A stretch of DNA of 64,000 nucleotides from Candidatus Poribacteria bacterium (GCA_009839745.1 VXPE01000122.1:14666-78665), one strand, 5' to 3'; numbered from the stretch's first letter, positions 26,066 to 36,729 are shown. Notes: a model not told the origin generated them from the sequence alone. A program made the numbers and translations.

Positions 26066-26115
26066 TTTTTAATAGTTGTCACTTATCAGAAAGCGTCGGG
26101 ATTCGGAGATTCCTC
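26066..26115. repeat. Family G repeat fragment between cassette copies
   Basis: AGTTGTCACTTATCAG (about 26076-26091) is a short family G unit. On the minus strand it is followed by CTATTAAAAA and the ATG at 26065. Confidence 0.5.
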
Positions 26116-26808
26116 CTACAATTCTTTTTTTAAGCTTGCCCATGTGGTTGTTAATTTCCGTTTTGGTGAAACCGCGAGTCCGTCAATCATAAATGTGTCT
26201 ACCCAGGCGCTCCCGATGTTAACGTCCTCTGTGACAAATCCGGCGAGGACGAAGGCAATGGTATCAATGTGATGGAAGTTTGCGTCCCTGAAGTCGAGGC
26301 GTGATTCGCCATCCGCACTCAATTGGAATCTGCCATCCTTGAAGTGGAGTTCCATCTGTTGGAGTGCGTCGGTGTCCCAGCGTCGTTCGGGTCCGACAAA
26401 CACACCCCCGTTTCGTGAGGCTTGCATATCGTTCGTGAAAAAGAGATAGTAGCCGAATTCCTCTATTTCGGTCCCGGCATTCTGAAAGTGCTTTGCGAGT
26501 GCAATGCCGAATCGGGCGCGCGTTGCGCCGACGGTTTCAAGCGTAATTGTAAAATCATTATAGGGACCGGGATAGGCGATGAGTTGGTAGCGTTCAAAGA
26601 TAACACTCCATTGGTTCTGTGCCTGAATTTCTGCCCTTAAAAATCCATCTTCGATCGTCCAGACGGCATCGTTTCCGAGGTGTTTCCAATCCACTACTGC
26701 CTCTTGCTCAAAGTGGTCTTCCCAAAAAGCGGCATTCACATTCCCTTGCAAAAGGAGGGAGGTATAAACAATGATGAGTGCATTTAGCAAATGCGCGATG
26801 TTTTTCAT
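26116..26808 (-). CDS. Secreted protein of the duplicated cassette, type B (copy 1)
   Basis: The 230-residue protein has a signal peptide (about 1-27, ending GNVNA) and one beta-rich domain like that of its paralogue at 24619: FWEDHFEQEAVVDWKHLGNDAVWTIEDGFLRAE, then MELHFKDGRFQLSADGESRLDF and GSAWVDTFMIDGLAVSP. This resembles LamG or DUF1080-like secreted modules. It is followed by a type A gene, so the gene order A-B-A-B shows tandem duplication of a pair. Confidence 0.7.
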   Translation of the reverse strand: MKNIAHLLNALIIVYTSLLLQGNVNAAFWEDHFEQEAVVDWKHLGNDAVWTIEDGFLRAEIQAQNQWSVIFERYQLIAYPGPYNDFTITLETVGATRARFGIALAKHFQNAGTEIEEFGYYLFFTNDMQASRNGGVFVGPERRWDTDALQQMELHFKDGRFQLSADGESRLDFRDANFHHIDTIAFVLAGFVTEDVNIGSAWVDTFMIDGLAVSPKRKLTTTWASLKKEL

Positions 26809-26877
26809 AGATTCGACGTAATTCCGGGTTCCAAATCCCTCTCACAAGAGGTTAGAAACCTAACCAGTGGAAAATAA

Positions 26878-27639
26878 CTATTTTAGCGGTAGACAGTCGT
26901 ACCAATTGTCTGTGCCTTTTTCGCGGCGGCTGAGTTGGTTAGATTCGGGACGAAATATCGGATCTGTCAAGTGTCCCTCGGTGTGGCTTAGGACTTTCAG
27001 GTTAAGCCATCCCGTCCCAGTCGCACAGATGTAGTCCAGCGTTCCGACTTTGATGTACTTCGGTGTGAGATATTTTTTGCCAGCGTGTTCATGAGGGTAG
27101 TAGCCGACTATATCTGCCTTAGATTTTACGAGGTCTCCCTCACGCCAATGTTCCTCGAACCCACTCCAAGGAAACCCCGTAGTGCTGTTCGTAGCGTCGA
27201 TATCCATCCAACCGATCTCGGATGCAAGGGTAACGCGGACGGTGTCTGTGCCCCAAGGCGTGTCGTCAGTTGCGAAACGCCACTCCTGTTTCCGATACCA
27301 CCACACTTTTCCGGGTCTTGAGGAGGGCCAGACTTGTGCCTCTTCTCTGGTATAGATGATGTCAAAGAACCCCGCGTCGTTAAAGGGGTTTGTCATCTTA
27401 TGACAAAGCACGCGACTGTCGATTTCCGGTCCGAACCAGCGATTTTCGTCTTCGGATTCAATGAATTTGCCTGGGTTTCGGTAGTAGTCGCCAGCGGCTT
27501 TCGGGACGGCAATCTCCTGAGTGATGATCCGCTCCCCATCATTATATACGCCGTGCAAGCCAGCATTTGCCGGGAGATAGAGAAATAGGATAGTGACGAT
27601 TGCTGTTAATGCGAGTGTAAATGCATGTTTCTGTGTCAT
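26878..27639 (-). CDS. Secreted protein of the duplicated cassette, type A (copy 1)
   Basis: The 253-residue protein of unknown function has a signal peptide (MTQKHAFTLALTAIVTILFL, cleavage near ANA). It shares a full-length pattern with the protein at 25325: WFGPEIDSRVLC, TPWGTDTVRVTL, TTGFPWSGFEEHWREGD and NWYDCLPLK at the end. The conserved cysteines, tryptophans and aspartates suggest an extracellular, possibly disulfide-bonded domain. Confidence 0.7.
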   Translation of the reverse strand: MTQKHAFTLALTAIVTILFLYLPANAGLHGVYNDGERIITQEIAVPKAAGDYYRNPGKFIESEDENRWFGPEIDSRVLCHKMTNPFNDAGFFDIIYTREEAQVWPSSRPGKVWWYRKQEWRFATDDTPWGTDTVRVTLASEIGWMDIDATNSTTGFPWSGFEEHWREGDLVKSKADIVGYYPHEHAGKKYLTPKYIKVGTLDYICATGTGWLNLKVLSHTEGHLTDPIFRPESNQLSRREKGTDNWYDCLPLK

Positions 27640-27716
27640 GCGTGGATGCCATACGGAATGTATTGCTTATGAGTTTTATGCCGCCTTTATGGTAAACGGG
27701 ACCCGGCGCGTGCCTA

Positions 27717-29270
27717 CTACTTTGTAAAGGGGGTACCGTCTCGCCTGCCGATGTAGATATGATATTCGGGACCAGCGGCAGGAATTTCAACCCGTTTGTG
27801 AAGAAGTGTCCGTTGATAACGTTCTGTCTCTGTTTCAAATATCGCGTGAACAGCACGGATGTGGAGTTGATAGTGCGCCTGTGTTAGGTGGTGGAATTTA
27901 AATTTGCCGTGCACGTCCGTTTCCACTTCAAACCGATCCAGCGTCATTGACATGTCATAGGGCTGTAATTCCCAAGGATACCATGAACGCGAAACGACAG
28001 CATTGTGGATAGGTTTACCTGTATCTGCCCAGAAAATTTGTCCATGTAATATTGTTGTGGACTGATCCGCTACAACAAGCACCTGTTCGGTATTCATTGC
28101 GGCATCTACATCAATTCGAGCCGCCGAAATGCCATTTCCAACGATATAGAGCGTATATTTTTCCGCAAAAAGCCCGTCAACCACAAAATCGGATTCTGTC
28201 ACAGGGAAGTGTCTTGACAAAATCGGTCTGTATAATACCAACGGATTCAGGCTTGGCTCCATCTGTGCCTCCATGGGAAACACCTTCACAGCATACTGCC
28301 CATCAGCGGGTATACTCTGCGGGAGGATCACACGTCCTTTAATACTCACCCCCTTCTTTAAGGGTAGAATTGACGGCATCTTACCGAGGTCTACGTTCTC
28401 GTATACCCTCGAAAAGTATCCTTTTTTACTGACTTCAAGTGAGAGCAGTCGTGGTTCAGTCTCTAAGACCTCCATCTGAAAGTTGCCCGCCTCGTTTGTT
28501 TGCGCTGCTGAGAGAAGGTCCCCGTGCCCGTGAGGTGTTTTCGCGTGCCGAGTTGCGTGGATCTGTGCGCCCGCTATGGGTCGCTCTTGCGCATCAACAA
28601 CTGTGCCGCGTAAGGTCTTCAATTGTAATAGACGGACAGAAATCTGTGCCTGTTTTTGTGGATGAATAGACTCTATAAAGGCTATGATACGTCCGCTCCG
28701 AGAAATTGTCAAGGTGTATTCGATTGGATAGAGCTCAGAAAAATGGAAATTGCCGGTCGGATCGGTCTTCACAGCGTGTTCAATCGGTGCAGCGGCGCGA
28801 AAGAAGTCTGCCGACTTGTCGTGCATCTTCAGGTTCACAACAAGTCCACCCACACTTTTCTCACCAGAAACGCTGCCTTGCAGGGGTAGCGTTCGCTTCA
28901 ACGCAATCACCCCCAAATTATATTCGCTTTTACTGGGAGGCATTTCCTTTCGTAAGCGCTTCGCCTGATATTGTGGGTGGAGTGCCATGAGTGAGAAGGC
29001 GTGATAGGCTTGGCTTTCGCTGGGAATGGTGAGCGAAAAAGTGCCTTTCGTGTCCGTTACGGTTGCGTGTGCGAACTCCTGATCGGGATAGACCTGCTCA
29101 ATTTTTTCAGGCGCAACGCGGACGAGGACCTCCGGAATAGGGTGTCCATCTTGGGCATCAACGAACGTGCCGTAGAAAGTGGTGTCATCCGATGGTGTTT
29201 GGCAGATGCCGGAGCCAGTCCAGAGAAAGAGCAGCAGTAAAATCGAGTGAGTGATACGCGCGTTGTTCAT
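27717..29270 (-). CDS. Secreted carboxypeptidase-regulatory (CnaB)-like repeat protein
   Basis: The 517-residue protein begins with a signal peptide (MNNARITHSILLLLFLWTGSG, cleavage near ICQ). It consists of four or more Ig-like carboxypeptidase-regulatory domains, each with the pattern GxVxDxxxxPxxxAxVxV...T(D/N)xxGxFxxxxL. Examples are FYGTFVDAQDGHPIPEVLV, LRGTVVDAQERPIAGAQI and ILHGQIFWADTGKPIHNAV. These modules are structural or binding elements of surface proteins. The ATG at 29270 gives a signal peptide; the in-frame ATG at 29300 does not improve it. It is the first gene of the secreted-protein run that continues to 24619. Confidence 0.8.
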   Translation of the reverse strand: MNNARITHSILLLLFLWTGSGICQTPSDDTTFYGTFVDAQDGHPIPEVLVRVAPEKIEQVYPDQEFAHATVTDTKGTFSLTIPSESQAYHAFSLMALHPQYQAKRLRKEMPPSKSEYNLGVIALKRTLPLQGSVSGEKSVGGLVVNLKMHDKSADFFRAAAPIEHAVKTDPTGNFHFSELYPIEYTLTISRSGRIIAFIESIHPQKQAQISVRLLQLKTLRGTVVDAQERPIAGAQIHATRHAKTPHGHGDLLSAAQTNEAGNFQMEVLETEPRLLSLEVSKKGYFSRVYENVDLGKMPSILPLKKGVSIKGRVILPQSIPADGQYAVKVFPMEAQMEPSLNPLVLYRPILSRHFPVTESDFVVDGLFAEKYTLYIVGNGISAARIDVDAAMNTEQVLVVADQSTTILHGQIFWADTGKPIHNAVVSRSWYPWELQPYDMSMTLDRFEVETDVHGKFKFHHLTQAHYQLHIRAVHAIFETETERYQRTLLHKRVEIPAAGPEYHIYIGRRDGTPFTK

Positions 29271-29350
29271 GCAGTAGTCCCGTTGATTTTTTAGAGTCAC
29301 GTCGAAAAATATCTGGGCACTTCAAAGAATTTCGTCTGCGTCTGGTAACA

Positions 29351-29388
29351 AAAAACAAGCCCCCTGGCAACAGAGGCTTGTTTTTTTT
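29351..29388 (-). terminator. Rho-independent terminator, probably bidirectional
   Basis: An 11-bp stem (AAAAACAAGCC at 29351-29361 with GGCTTGTTTTT at 29375-29385) has T-runs on both sides. It lies downstream of the minus-strand tRNA pair and should end their transcript before the secreted-protein run. Confidence 0.85.
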
Positions 29389-29422
29389 AAAGGAACTATT
29401 TTTGCGTTTGCTTTGAGTGAGA

Positions 29423-29497
29423 TACCCCCGACGAGATTTGAACTCGTGTCGCCGCCGTGAAAGGGCGGTGTCCTTGGCCAGGCTAGACGACGGGGGC
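29423..29497 (-). tRNA. tRNA-Glu (anticodon TTC)
   Basis: The 75-nt cloverleaf on the minus strand has an anticodon loop CTTTCAC with anticodon TTC and a T arm ACGAG-TTCAAAT-CTCGT. The acceptor is GCCCCCG paired with CGGGGGT, which makes position 1-72 a G-U pair. CCA is not encoded. Confidence 0.95.
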
Positions 29498-29506
29498 AAC
29501 AGAATG

Positions 29507-29579
29507 TGAGCCGTACAGGGATCGAACCTGTGACCACCTGATTAAAAGTCAGATGCTCTACCAGCTGAGCTAACGGCTC
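29507..29579 (-). tRNA. tRNA-Lys (anticodon TTT)
   Basis: The 73-nt cloverleaf on the minus strand has acceptor GAGCCGT paired with ACGGCTC, anticodon stem CTGAC/TCAG-type with loop CTTTTAA (anticodon TTT), and T loop TTCGATC. CCA is not encoded. It is transcribed ahead of tRNA-Glu from the promoter at 29596-29624. Confidence 0.96.
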
Positions 29580-29595
29580 GAATTAACAACATTTA

Positions 29596-29624
29596 ATAAT
29601 ACCATACTTTAAGTCGGATGTCAA
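29596..29624 (-). promoter_or_regulatory. Promoter of the tRNA-Lys/tRNA-Glu pair
   Basis: On the minus strand, -35 TTGACA (29624-29619) and -10 TATTAT (29601-29596) are separated by 17 bases. The -10 lies about 16 bases upstream of the tRNA-Lys 5' end. Confidence 0.75.
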
Positions 29625-29693
29625 ATTAAAATTCAGAAATTTTAGTAACGTCAGGCATCGGGATTCAGAGACCCGTTCTACCTCAATTTTGAC

Positions 29694-31212
<1,519 letters not shown>

Positions 31213-31608
31213 TTAACGCTTGGAGAATTGGAAGCGTGCCCGTGCGCCTTTCTGTCCGTACTTCTTCCGCTCCACCATTCTCGGATCGCGCGTTAAAAAT
31301 CCTGCCTTTTTCAATGAAGGCTTCAAGGATTCATCGGCTTTGACGAGTGCGCGTGCGAGTCCGTGTGAGATTGCTCCAGCCTGTCCAGTCTTTCCGCCGC
31401 CTTTTACGTTGACGTGGATGGCATATTCGCCGAGTTTCTCAACGTGCTCAATGGGGCGTTGTGCTGCCTGCCAGTGGTCTGCGCGTTCGAAGTACTCTTG
31501 AATCGGTTTTTTGTTAACGGTAACCCCGACTTCACCGCCGGGAATGATTCGGACCCGTGCGACTGAGGTTTTGCGTCTGCCGGTTCCCCAGAATTGTTCA
31601 ATAGCCAT
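31213..31608 (-). CDS. rpsI: 30S ribosomal protein S9
   Basis: The 131-residue protein opens FWGTGRRKTSVARVRI and ends KKYGQKGARARFQFSKR, the conserved S9 tail that reaches the P-site tRNA. GGAGAG lies upstream of the ATG. It follows rplM by 58 bases, the standard bacterial rplM-rpsI operon. Confidence 0.97.
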   Translation of the reverse strand: MAIEQFWGTGRRKTSVARVRIIPGGEVGVTVNKKPIQEYFERADHWQAAQRPIEHVEKLGEYAIHVNVKGGGKTGQAGAISHGLARALVKADESLKPSLKKAGFLTRDPRMVERKKYGQKGARARFQFSKR

Positions 31609-31666
31609 ACTGTTCGTACTCTCCGTAGCTGTAGGAGTGCCTTTGTTGACGACTCCTCAACTTAAC

Positions 31667-32104
31667 TTAAAGTGTTAAGACTTCCGGTTCCTGTGCTTGG
31701 TGCGGATGTGTTGGTCCGGTGTAAACCCTGAGCCCCTTCATGAGTTGTCGACCGAGATGATTTTTGGGGAGCATTCCCTTAACGGCATTGGTGATAATCA
31801 CTTCTGGCTTGCGAGCCATCTGTTCATCAAAAGTTCGATATTTATCACCGCCGGGGTAGCCGCTATGCCTAAAATAGGTTTTCTGCTCCCTTTTATTGCC
31901 TGTGACGACGATTTTCTCCGCATTCACAACAGCAACGCGAAAACCTAAATCGGCGTGAGGTGTATACCGTGGATCATTCTTTCCACGCAGTACCTGTGCG
32001 ATCCGGGATGCTAAACGCCCGAGCACTTGTCCGTCGGCATCCACTACATACCATCTAATATCTTTTTCCGTTTTCGGGAAATAGGTTTTCGTTTTCAGTA
32101 CCAT
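31667..32104 (-). CDS. rplM: 50S ribosomal protein L13
   Basis: The 145-residue protein has the L13 pattern (WYVVDADGQVLGRLAS, VVNAEKIVVTGNK, GMLPKNHLGRQ). I prefer the ATG at 32104, preceded by ACAGGAAATC and matching the family start, over the in-frame ATG at 32122. It is the first gene of the operon, read from the promoter at 32243-32271. Confidence 0.97.
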   Translation of the reverse strand: MVLKTKTYFPKTEKDIRWYVVDADGQVLGRLASRIAQVLRGKNDPRYTPHADLGFRVAVVNAEKIVVTGNKREQKTYFRHSGYPGGDKYRTFDEQMARKPEVIITNAVKGMLPKNHLGRQLMKGLRVYTGPTHPHQAQEPEVLTL

Positions 32105-32242
32105 GATTTCCTGTCCCTTCAACCGAATTTAGCCGGCGAGCGGTTAAATTTGGCATTGCTTTACACTGCTTTTTGTAGTTTGTTGTTCGGGTGCGCCTTT
32201 CCGAGAAAGGTATTCTCACGATTGCGAACACAACCGCATAAT

Positions 32243-32271
32243 ATTATACGATAAAACGGGGCGTTTGTCAA
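32243..32271 (-). promoter_or_regulatory. Consensus promoter of rplM-rpsI
   Basis: On the minus strand, perfect -35 TTGACA (32271-32266) and perfect -10 TATAAT (32248-32243) are separated by 17 bases. This leaves a leader of about 130 bases to rplM, long enough for autogenous control, though I see no clear structure. Confidence 0.85.
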
Positions 32272-32395
32272 ATTTTTTACAATTCGTCTGTTTTGCACAT
32301 TACCTTTCTTTTATCTTATCTTTCATGTTATACTATATAGCAGTAAGCGATCTGAACAAACTGAAGAAAAAATAAGACAGAGGAATTAAATAAGA

Positions 32396-33589
32396 ATGCG
32401 AATTATTCTTTACACAGGCAAAGGGGGTGTCGGCAAAACAACGATTGCCGCGGCTACGGGTATCAAGCTCGCAGAACTCGGTTACAAAACCATTGTTATT
32501 TCGCTGGACGTGGCACATTCGCTCCGCGATGCTTTTGACAACCACGAAAAACTTGTTCGTCAGCGTGAAGAGAAACAGATCCAAATCAGAGAAAATCTCT
32601 GGATACAGGAAATCAACGTTCAGGAAGCAATCGTTGAATACTGGAACGATGTATATGGCTATATCCGTTCGTTGCTGAATCGTTCTGGACTTGACAGTCT
32701 CGTTGCAGAGGAAATAGCGGTATTTCCCGGAATGGAGGAGATTTGCGCACTTCTGTATATCAATCAATATGTTCGCGAAAAAAGTTATGATGTGATTATC
32801 CTTGATTGTGCACCGACCGGTGAGTCGCTCAGGTTTGTCAGTATCCCCACGACGCTGGAGTGGTACATGCGCCACATTTTCAAATTGGAACGCAACCTTG
32901 CGAAAGTTGCGGGTCCAGTCATCGAACGGGTGAGTTCCGTTCCGATTCCACGAGATAATTACTTTCAGAATATTCAAGATTTATTCGATAAATTGGAAGG
33001 GATTGAGGGTGTCCTGACGGATCCGAAGATCACGACGGTCCGTTTAGTGACGAATCCTGAAAAAATTGTTATCAAAGAGACGCAGCGGGCATTCATGTAT
33101 TTTTGCCTTTACGGGTTGTGTATTGACGCCGTGATTATCAATCGCATTTTTCCTGATGACGTAGATTCGGCATACTTTGCGGCTTGGAAGCGATCACAAC
33201 AGCACTATATTGCGGAGGCAACGGACTATTTTTCGGATGTCCCGATTTGGAAGGTGAACCTCTTCACGGAAGAGATTGTAGGGGAACAGGGACTGCATCG
33301 GTTGGCGGACACACTCTATTCAGGGATTAACCCGGCAGATCAATTCTCTGAAGAGCGTCCGTATCAATTCCAAAAAATGGGAGATACGTATCAGTTATCT
33401 ATGCGTCTTCCGTTTCTGAGCAAAGAGGAAATTGGATTGACAAAACACGGCGATGAGTTAATTATCACAGTGGGTGGTTTTAAGCAACATATCGCACTGC
33501 CGCGGACGCTCTCGAACAAAAAAACGAGTGGCGCGAAACTCACCGGCAACCAACTCGTGATTAAGTTTGAAGGAGAGAGCCGGATCTGA
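32396..33589 (+). CDS. ArsA/Get3-family ATPase
   Basis: The 397-residue protein has the deviant Walker A loop YTGKGGVGKTTIAA at residues 6-19, VVISLDVAHSLRDAF (switch I-like), and IILDCAPTGESLRF (switch II). The C-terminal 80 residues resemble the HSP20-like ArsA_HSP20 domain (LSMRLPFLSKEEIGLTKHGDELIITVGG). Relatives move arsenite or tail-anchored proteins; with one ATPase domain and no ars genes nearby, arsenite export is unlikely. GAGGAATTAAATAAG precedes the ATG. A membrane protein gene follows at once. Confidence 0.88.
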   Translation: MRIILYTGKGGVGKTTIAAATGIKLAELGYKTIVISLDVAHSLRDAFDNHEKLVRQREEKQIQIRENLWIQEINVQEAIVEYWNDVYGYIRSLLNRSGLDSLVAEEIAVFPGMEEICALLYINQYVREKSYDVIILDCAPTGESLRFVSIPTTLEWYMRHIFKLERNLAKVAGPVIERVSSVPIPRDNYFQNIQDLFDKLEGIEGVLTDPKITTVRLVTNPEKIVIKETQRAFMYFCLYGLCIDAVIINRIFPDDVDSAYFAAWKRSQQHYIAEATDYFSDVPIWKVNLFTEEIVGEQGLHRLADTLYSGINPADQFSEERPYQFQKMGDTYQLSMRLPFLSKEEIGLTKHGDELIITVGGFKQHIALPRTLSNKKTSGAKLTGNQLVIKFEGESRI

Positions 33590-33594
33590 AATGT

Positions 33595-34326
33595 ATGTGT
33601 ACCAAAACGGACAAAGCGGTTTTTGCTGTAACAGGGACGACGCTTTTAACGTTCTTAATAGCCAGTCGCATCGGGACTATCTGGCTACTTTATCCAAACG
33701 TGCTGATTGCAGTCTCTTTGTGCGTTTATTGTATTTGGCAGCTTGACGAAGATGTTTCGCTCCTTTTAAGTAGTTCCATTTTTGGGATTGCGGCGACGCT
33801 GACATACGTGCCGATGGACTGGTTGTTCTCGCGAAAAGCGGGTTTAATTTTCTACCTACGTCCAGACTTTCTGGCGCATCTAACGACCCCGATCGGAATA
33901 ATCCTGAATTGGATAGTGTTCGCGACGCTGGCAGCATACTGCTATCAGCGGCTTACAATGATTTTCCGAACCCGTTTTGCGTCCGAGGCTGACAACTCGA
34001 AAATTGGGTTCATGGGTCTTGCCATGTTGGCGGCGGGTGTCACCGGTATCGCTGCGGGGGTGGGAAGTAACACAATTTACGCGCTTGGGGAATCGCAGTT
34101 GTGGGTGTGGAATGCAACACAGGTGGATCGGATACCAGAAATTGCGTCCGTCCCGGTTTTTGTGCCGATTTCTTTTCTGGTGGCTTTTCTGCTGTGTCCT
34201 TACTTTTTCGGGGTAGCCGGTGGTTTTCTGAGAGAACAACACGCGGGTGTCGCTGGGATCCGGTGTGGTATCTTTATCGGTGCCCTACAGTTCTTCAGCT
34301 TTCTTCTGTTTTATGTCTGGAAATAG
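33595..34326 (+). CDS. Multi-pass membrane protein of unknown function
   Basis: The 243-residue protein has about six hydrophobic segments (near residues 8-24, 30-48, 55-75, 92-118, 140-160 and 182-240) and no motif that I recognise. It begins five bases after the ArsA-like stop (another ATG lies at 33591), so the pair is translationally linked. A functional partnership with the ATPase is possible but not shown. Confidence 0.7.
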   Translation: MCTKTDKAVFAVTGTTLLTFLIASRIGTIWLLYPNVLIAVSLCVYCIWQLDEDVSLLLSSSIFGIAATLTYVPMDWLFSRKAGLIFYLRPDFLAHLTTPIGIILNWIVFATLAAYCYQRLTMIFRTRFASEADNSKIGFMGLAMLAAGVTGIAAGVGSNTIYALGESQLWVWNATQVDRIPEIASVPVFVPISFLVAFLLCPYFFGVAGGFLREQHAGVAGIRCGIFIGALQFFSFLLFYVWK

Positions 34327-34427
34327 TTATCGGTTGCCAGTTAAGAAGGGATTTGGAGTTCCTGAATGCCCCTGGTTCCTGTTAGATGACCGAAAACTGA
34401 TGGTTCTTAAAAAGGAAAGTTATAGGC

Positions 34428-34964
34428 ATGCACATTCGTTCAACAACGATTTTGGCGGTTCGCCGTGATGGCGAGGTAGCGGTCGGTGGTGATGGTCAAG
34501 TCACTTTAGGGGATACGGCGATTAAACACGGTGCCCGCAAAGTGCGTAAAATTCATAACGACAAGGTGCTGATCGGTTTTGCGGGTTCCGCCTCGGATGC
34601 GATCACCCTCTATGAGAATTTAGAGAAGAAGTTGGAGCAGTATCGCGGGAATCTTCAGAAATCAGCGGTGGAACTTGCTCGGGAATGGCGTAGCGATAGA
34701 GTTTTGAGACAGGTAGACGCACTATTAATCGCCGCGGACAGTAGCGACAGTTATCTCATCTCCGGGAGCGGGGACGTAATTTCGCCTGACGACGATGTTC
34801 TGGCAATCGGCTCCGGGGGTTCTATTGCCCTGGCGGCAGCAAAGGCACTGCTTAAATACTCAGACTTGACCGCAAAAGAGATTATTTCAGAAGCCCTTCA
34901 ACTGACGAGTGAAATCTGTATTTATACGAATGCAAAAATTGAAATTGACACGATAGGGACTTAA
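34428..34964 (+). CDS. hslV: HslV, peptidase subunit of the HslUV protease
   Basis: The 178-residue threonine protease has the active-site strand TTILAVRRDGEVAVGGDGQVTLG. The catalytic threonine is at residue 6 or 7, after a short MHIRS propeptide, so removal of a few residues is needed rather than of methionine alone. The SGSGDVISPDDDVLAIGSGG region is typical. AAAAGGAAAG precedes the ATG. It partners hslU 150 bases downstream. Confidence 0.96.
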   Translation: MHIRSTTILAVRRDGEVAVGGDGQVTLGDTAIKHGARKVRKIHNDKVLIGFAGSASDAITLYENLEKKLEQYRGNLQKSAVELAREWRSDRVLRQVDALLIAADSSDSYLISGSGDVISPDDDVLAIGSGGSIALAAAKALLKYSDLTAKEIISEALQLTSEICIYTNAKIEIDTIGT

Positions 34965-35114
34965 GATGTCTAACGTGATGCTATCCGAGTAGCATCGCAT
35001 TATTTATGGACGACCCTCTCATAATAGAGGGTTGTAGGGAAGAATACCGGACTTTATCCACACAAAACAGTTATGAAATGGCGAGAGGATAGTTAATTTT
35101 ACGGAGGTTTACCT
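34965..35114. other. hslV-hslU spacer with two hairpins
   Basis: A hairpin with arms GATGCTA and TAGCATC lies at about 34978-34997. A second with arms ACCCTCT and AGAGGGT lies at about 35013-35032. Neither has a T-run. They could be processing or attenuation structures. Confidence 0.4.
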
Positions 35115-36602
35115 TTGGAAAGACCAAAAGTAAAGCGCGCGGAGAACACTTTAGCAGCAGCTCTTACACCTCGGCAGATCGTTGAGGAATTGGATAAGTA
35201 TATCATTGGGCAGTTTGAAGCGAAACGTTGTGTCGCTATTGCCCTGCGCAACCGCGCGCGGCGGCAGATGTTGGCAGAAGATATGCAGGACGAAGTATCG
35301 CCGAAAAATATAATTATGATAGGTTCAACAGGCGTGGGAAAAACTGAAATCGCCCGTAGACTCGCGCGCCTCGTTGACGCGCCTTTCATCAAAGTAGAGG
35401 CATCAAAGTATACCGAGATCGGTTACGTGGGTCGAGATGTGGAATCCATGATACGCGACCTTACGGAAACGGCTATCAGTCGCGTCAAAGCCGAGCAAAC
35501 GGAGGCGGTTGAAGAAAAAGCACAGGAATCGACTGAAGAACGGCTGCTGGATTGCATTTTTCCGGTTCCCCGTTCGCTCCAGCGCCGGCCTCGTTTAAAA
35601 GAGGAGGATGCACTTGAGGAGCCAGAGGAAGAGGACGATGGAGTTCTACAACTTCCATTTGACCTGGGTCCCGATGTAGGGGCTGAAGCCGAGGAAGCCA
35701 GAGAGAAGGAGCGTGAACGTTATCTGAAAACGAGAGAGAAATTTAGAGAGTGGCTACGAGACGGTAGACTTGAGGAGAAACCGGTTGAAATCAATGTGAG
35801 ACATCAAAGCATGCCCTTTGTAGAAATCTTCTCGCCCGGCGGTATTGAGGAGATGGACATCAATTTCAAGGATATGTTCAGCAACATCCTACCGAATCAG
35901 ACGAAGAAACGAAGAGTGCCAGTCTCTGAAGCGCGAACCATCTTGATGCAGGAGGAATCCGAGAAACTTATTGATATGGATGCCGTCATCACTGAAGCGA
36001 TTCAACGGGTTGAAGACTCCGGCATCGTTTTTTTGGATGAGATCGATAAAATTGCAGGCAGGGAATCCCGGCACGGACCTGACATTTCGCGTGAAGGTGT
36101 GCAACGGGATATCCTTCCTATTATCGAAGGTAGCACGGTGACCTCGAAATACGGGGCGGTCCGCACGCATCACATCCTGTTCATCGCCGCTGGTGCGTTC
36201 CACGTCTCAAGCCCATCCGACCTTATCCCGGAGCTACAGGGCAGGTTTCCGATCCGAGTAGAACTCAAAAGCCTGAATAAGGATGACTTTAAATCTATCC
36301 TGACGGAACCGAAGAACGCGTTGGTGAAACAGTATGCTGCATTGCTAAGTACCGAAGGTATTGAGGCAACTATTACCGATGATGCGATTGATGAGATCGC
36401 TGCGCTTGCCTTCCAAGTTAATGAATCGGTTGAGGACATCGGTGCCCGCCGTCTGCATACGATTATGGAAAAACTCTTCGAGAACCTCTTTTTTGACGCA
36501 CCTAACCTCGGAAAAAATCACATCACCATTGATGCGGAATATGTCAAAGCGGAACTGTCAGAAATTGTCAAAGATCAGGATCTGAGCAGGTATATCCTCT
36601 AA
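35115..36602 (+). CDS. hslU: HslU, ATPase subunit of the HslUV protease
   Basis: The 495-residue AAA+ unfoldase has Walker [20 protein letters not shown], the [14 protein letters not shown] pore-region stretch, a charged I-domain at about 110-260, Walker [16 protein letters not shown], the sensor region [12 protein letters not shown], and the C-terminal [15 protein letters not shown]. The last residues (SRYIL) match the tail that docks into HslV. It starts with TTG, preceded by a strong ACGGAGG seven bases upstream. Confidence 0.97.
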   Translation: MERPKVKRAENTLAAALTPRQIVEELDKYIIGQFEAKRCVAIALRNRARRQMLAEDMQDEVSPKNIIMIGSTGVGKTEIARRLARLVDAPFIKVEASKYTEIGYVGRDVESMIRDLTETAISRVKAEQTEAVEEKAQESTEERLLDCIFPVPRSLQRRPRLKEEDALEEPEEEDDGVLQLPFDLGPDVGAEAEEAREKERERYLKTREKFREWLRDGRLEEKPVEINVRHQSMPFVEIFSPGGIEEMDINFKDMFSNILPNQTKKRRVPVSEARTILMQEESEKLIDMDAVITEAIQRVEDSGIVFLDEIDKIAGRESRHGPDISREGVQRDILPIIEGSTVTSKYGAVRTHHILFIAAGAFHVSSPSDLIPELQGRFPIRVELKSLNKDDFKSILTEPKNALVKQYAALLSTEGIEATITDDAIDEIAALAFQVNESVEDIGARRLHTIMEKLFENLFFDAPNLGKNHITIDAEYVKAELSEIVKDQDLSRYIL

Positions 36603-36729
36603 CATAGTTATCAGTTTTCAGTTGTCAGTCATCAGTTAAAAGAAGATGTTGTTAAACGAATATCTTCTAACCAAAAACTGAAAGGGTTTTCATAGAAAAC
36701 CCGTACTGACAACCGACAGCTATTGAACC
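36603..36729. repeat. Family G palindromic repeat, copy between hslU and the WD40 gene
   Basis: GTTATCAGTTTTCAG and TTGTCAGTCATCAG (36606-36635) face ACCAAAAACTGAAAG and TACTGACAACCGACAG (36669-36720). A central hairpin GGGTTTTC/GAAAACCC lies at about 36682-36700. The reverse complement of this block recurs at 47305-47365. Confidence 0.7.

Noticed and set aside
32333-32977. 214-residue minus-strand frame opposite the ArsA-like gene
   Set aside because: It overlaps the promoter region and a clear P-loop ATPase, has no ribosome site and matches no family.
32396-33589. Arsenical pump ATPase assignment (ArsA proper)
   Set aside because: There is a single ATPase domain and no arsB, arsR or arsD nearby; the broader ArsA/Get3 family name is safer.
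34978-35032. Rho-independent terminators between hslV and hslU
   Set aside because: Both hairpins lack a T-run, and the two genes belong in one operon.
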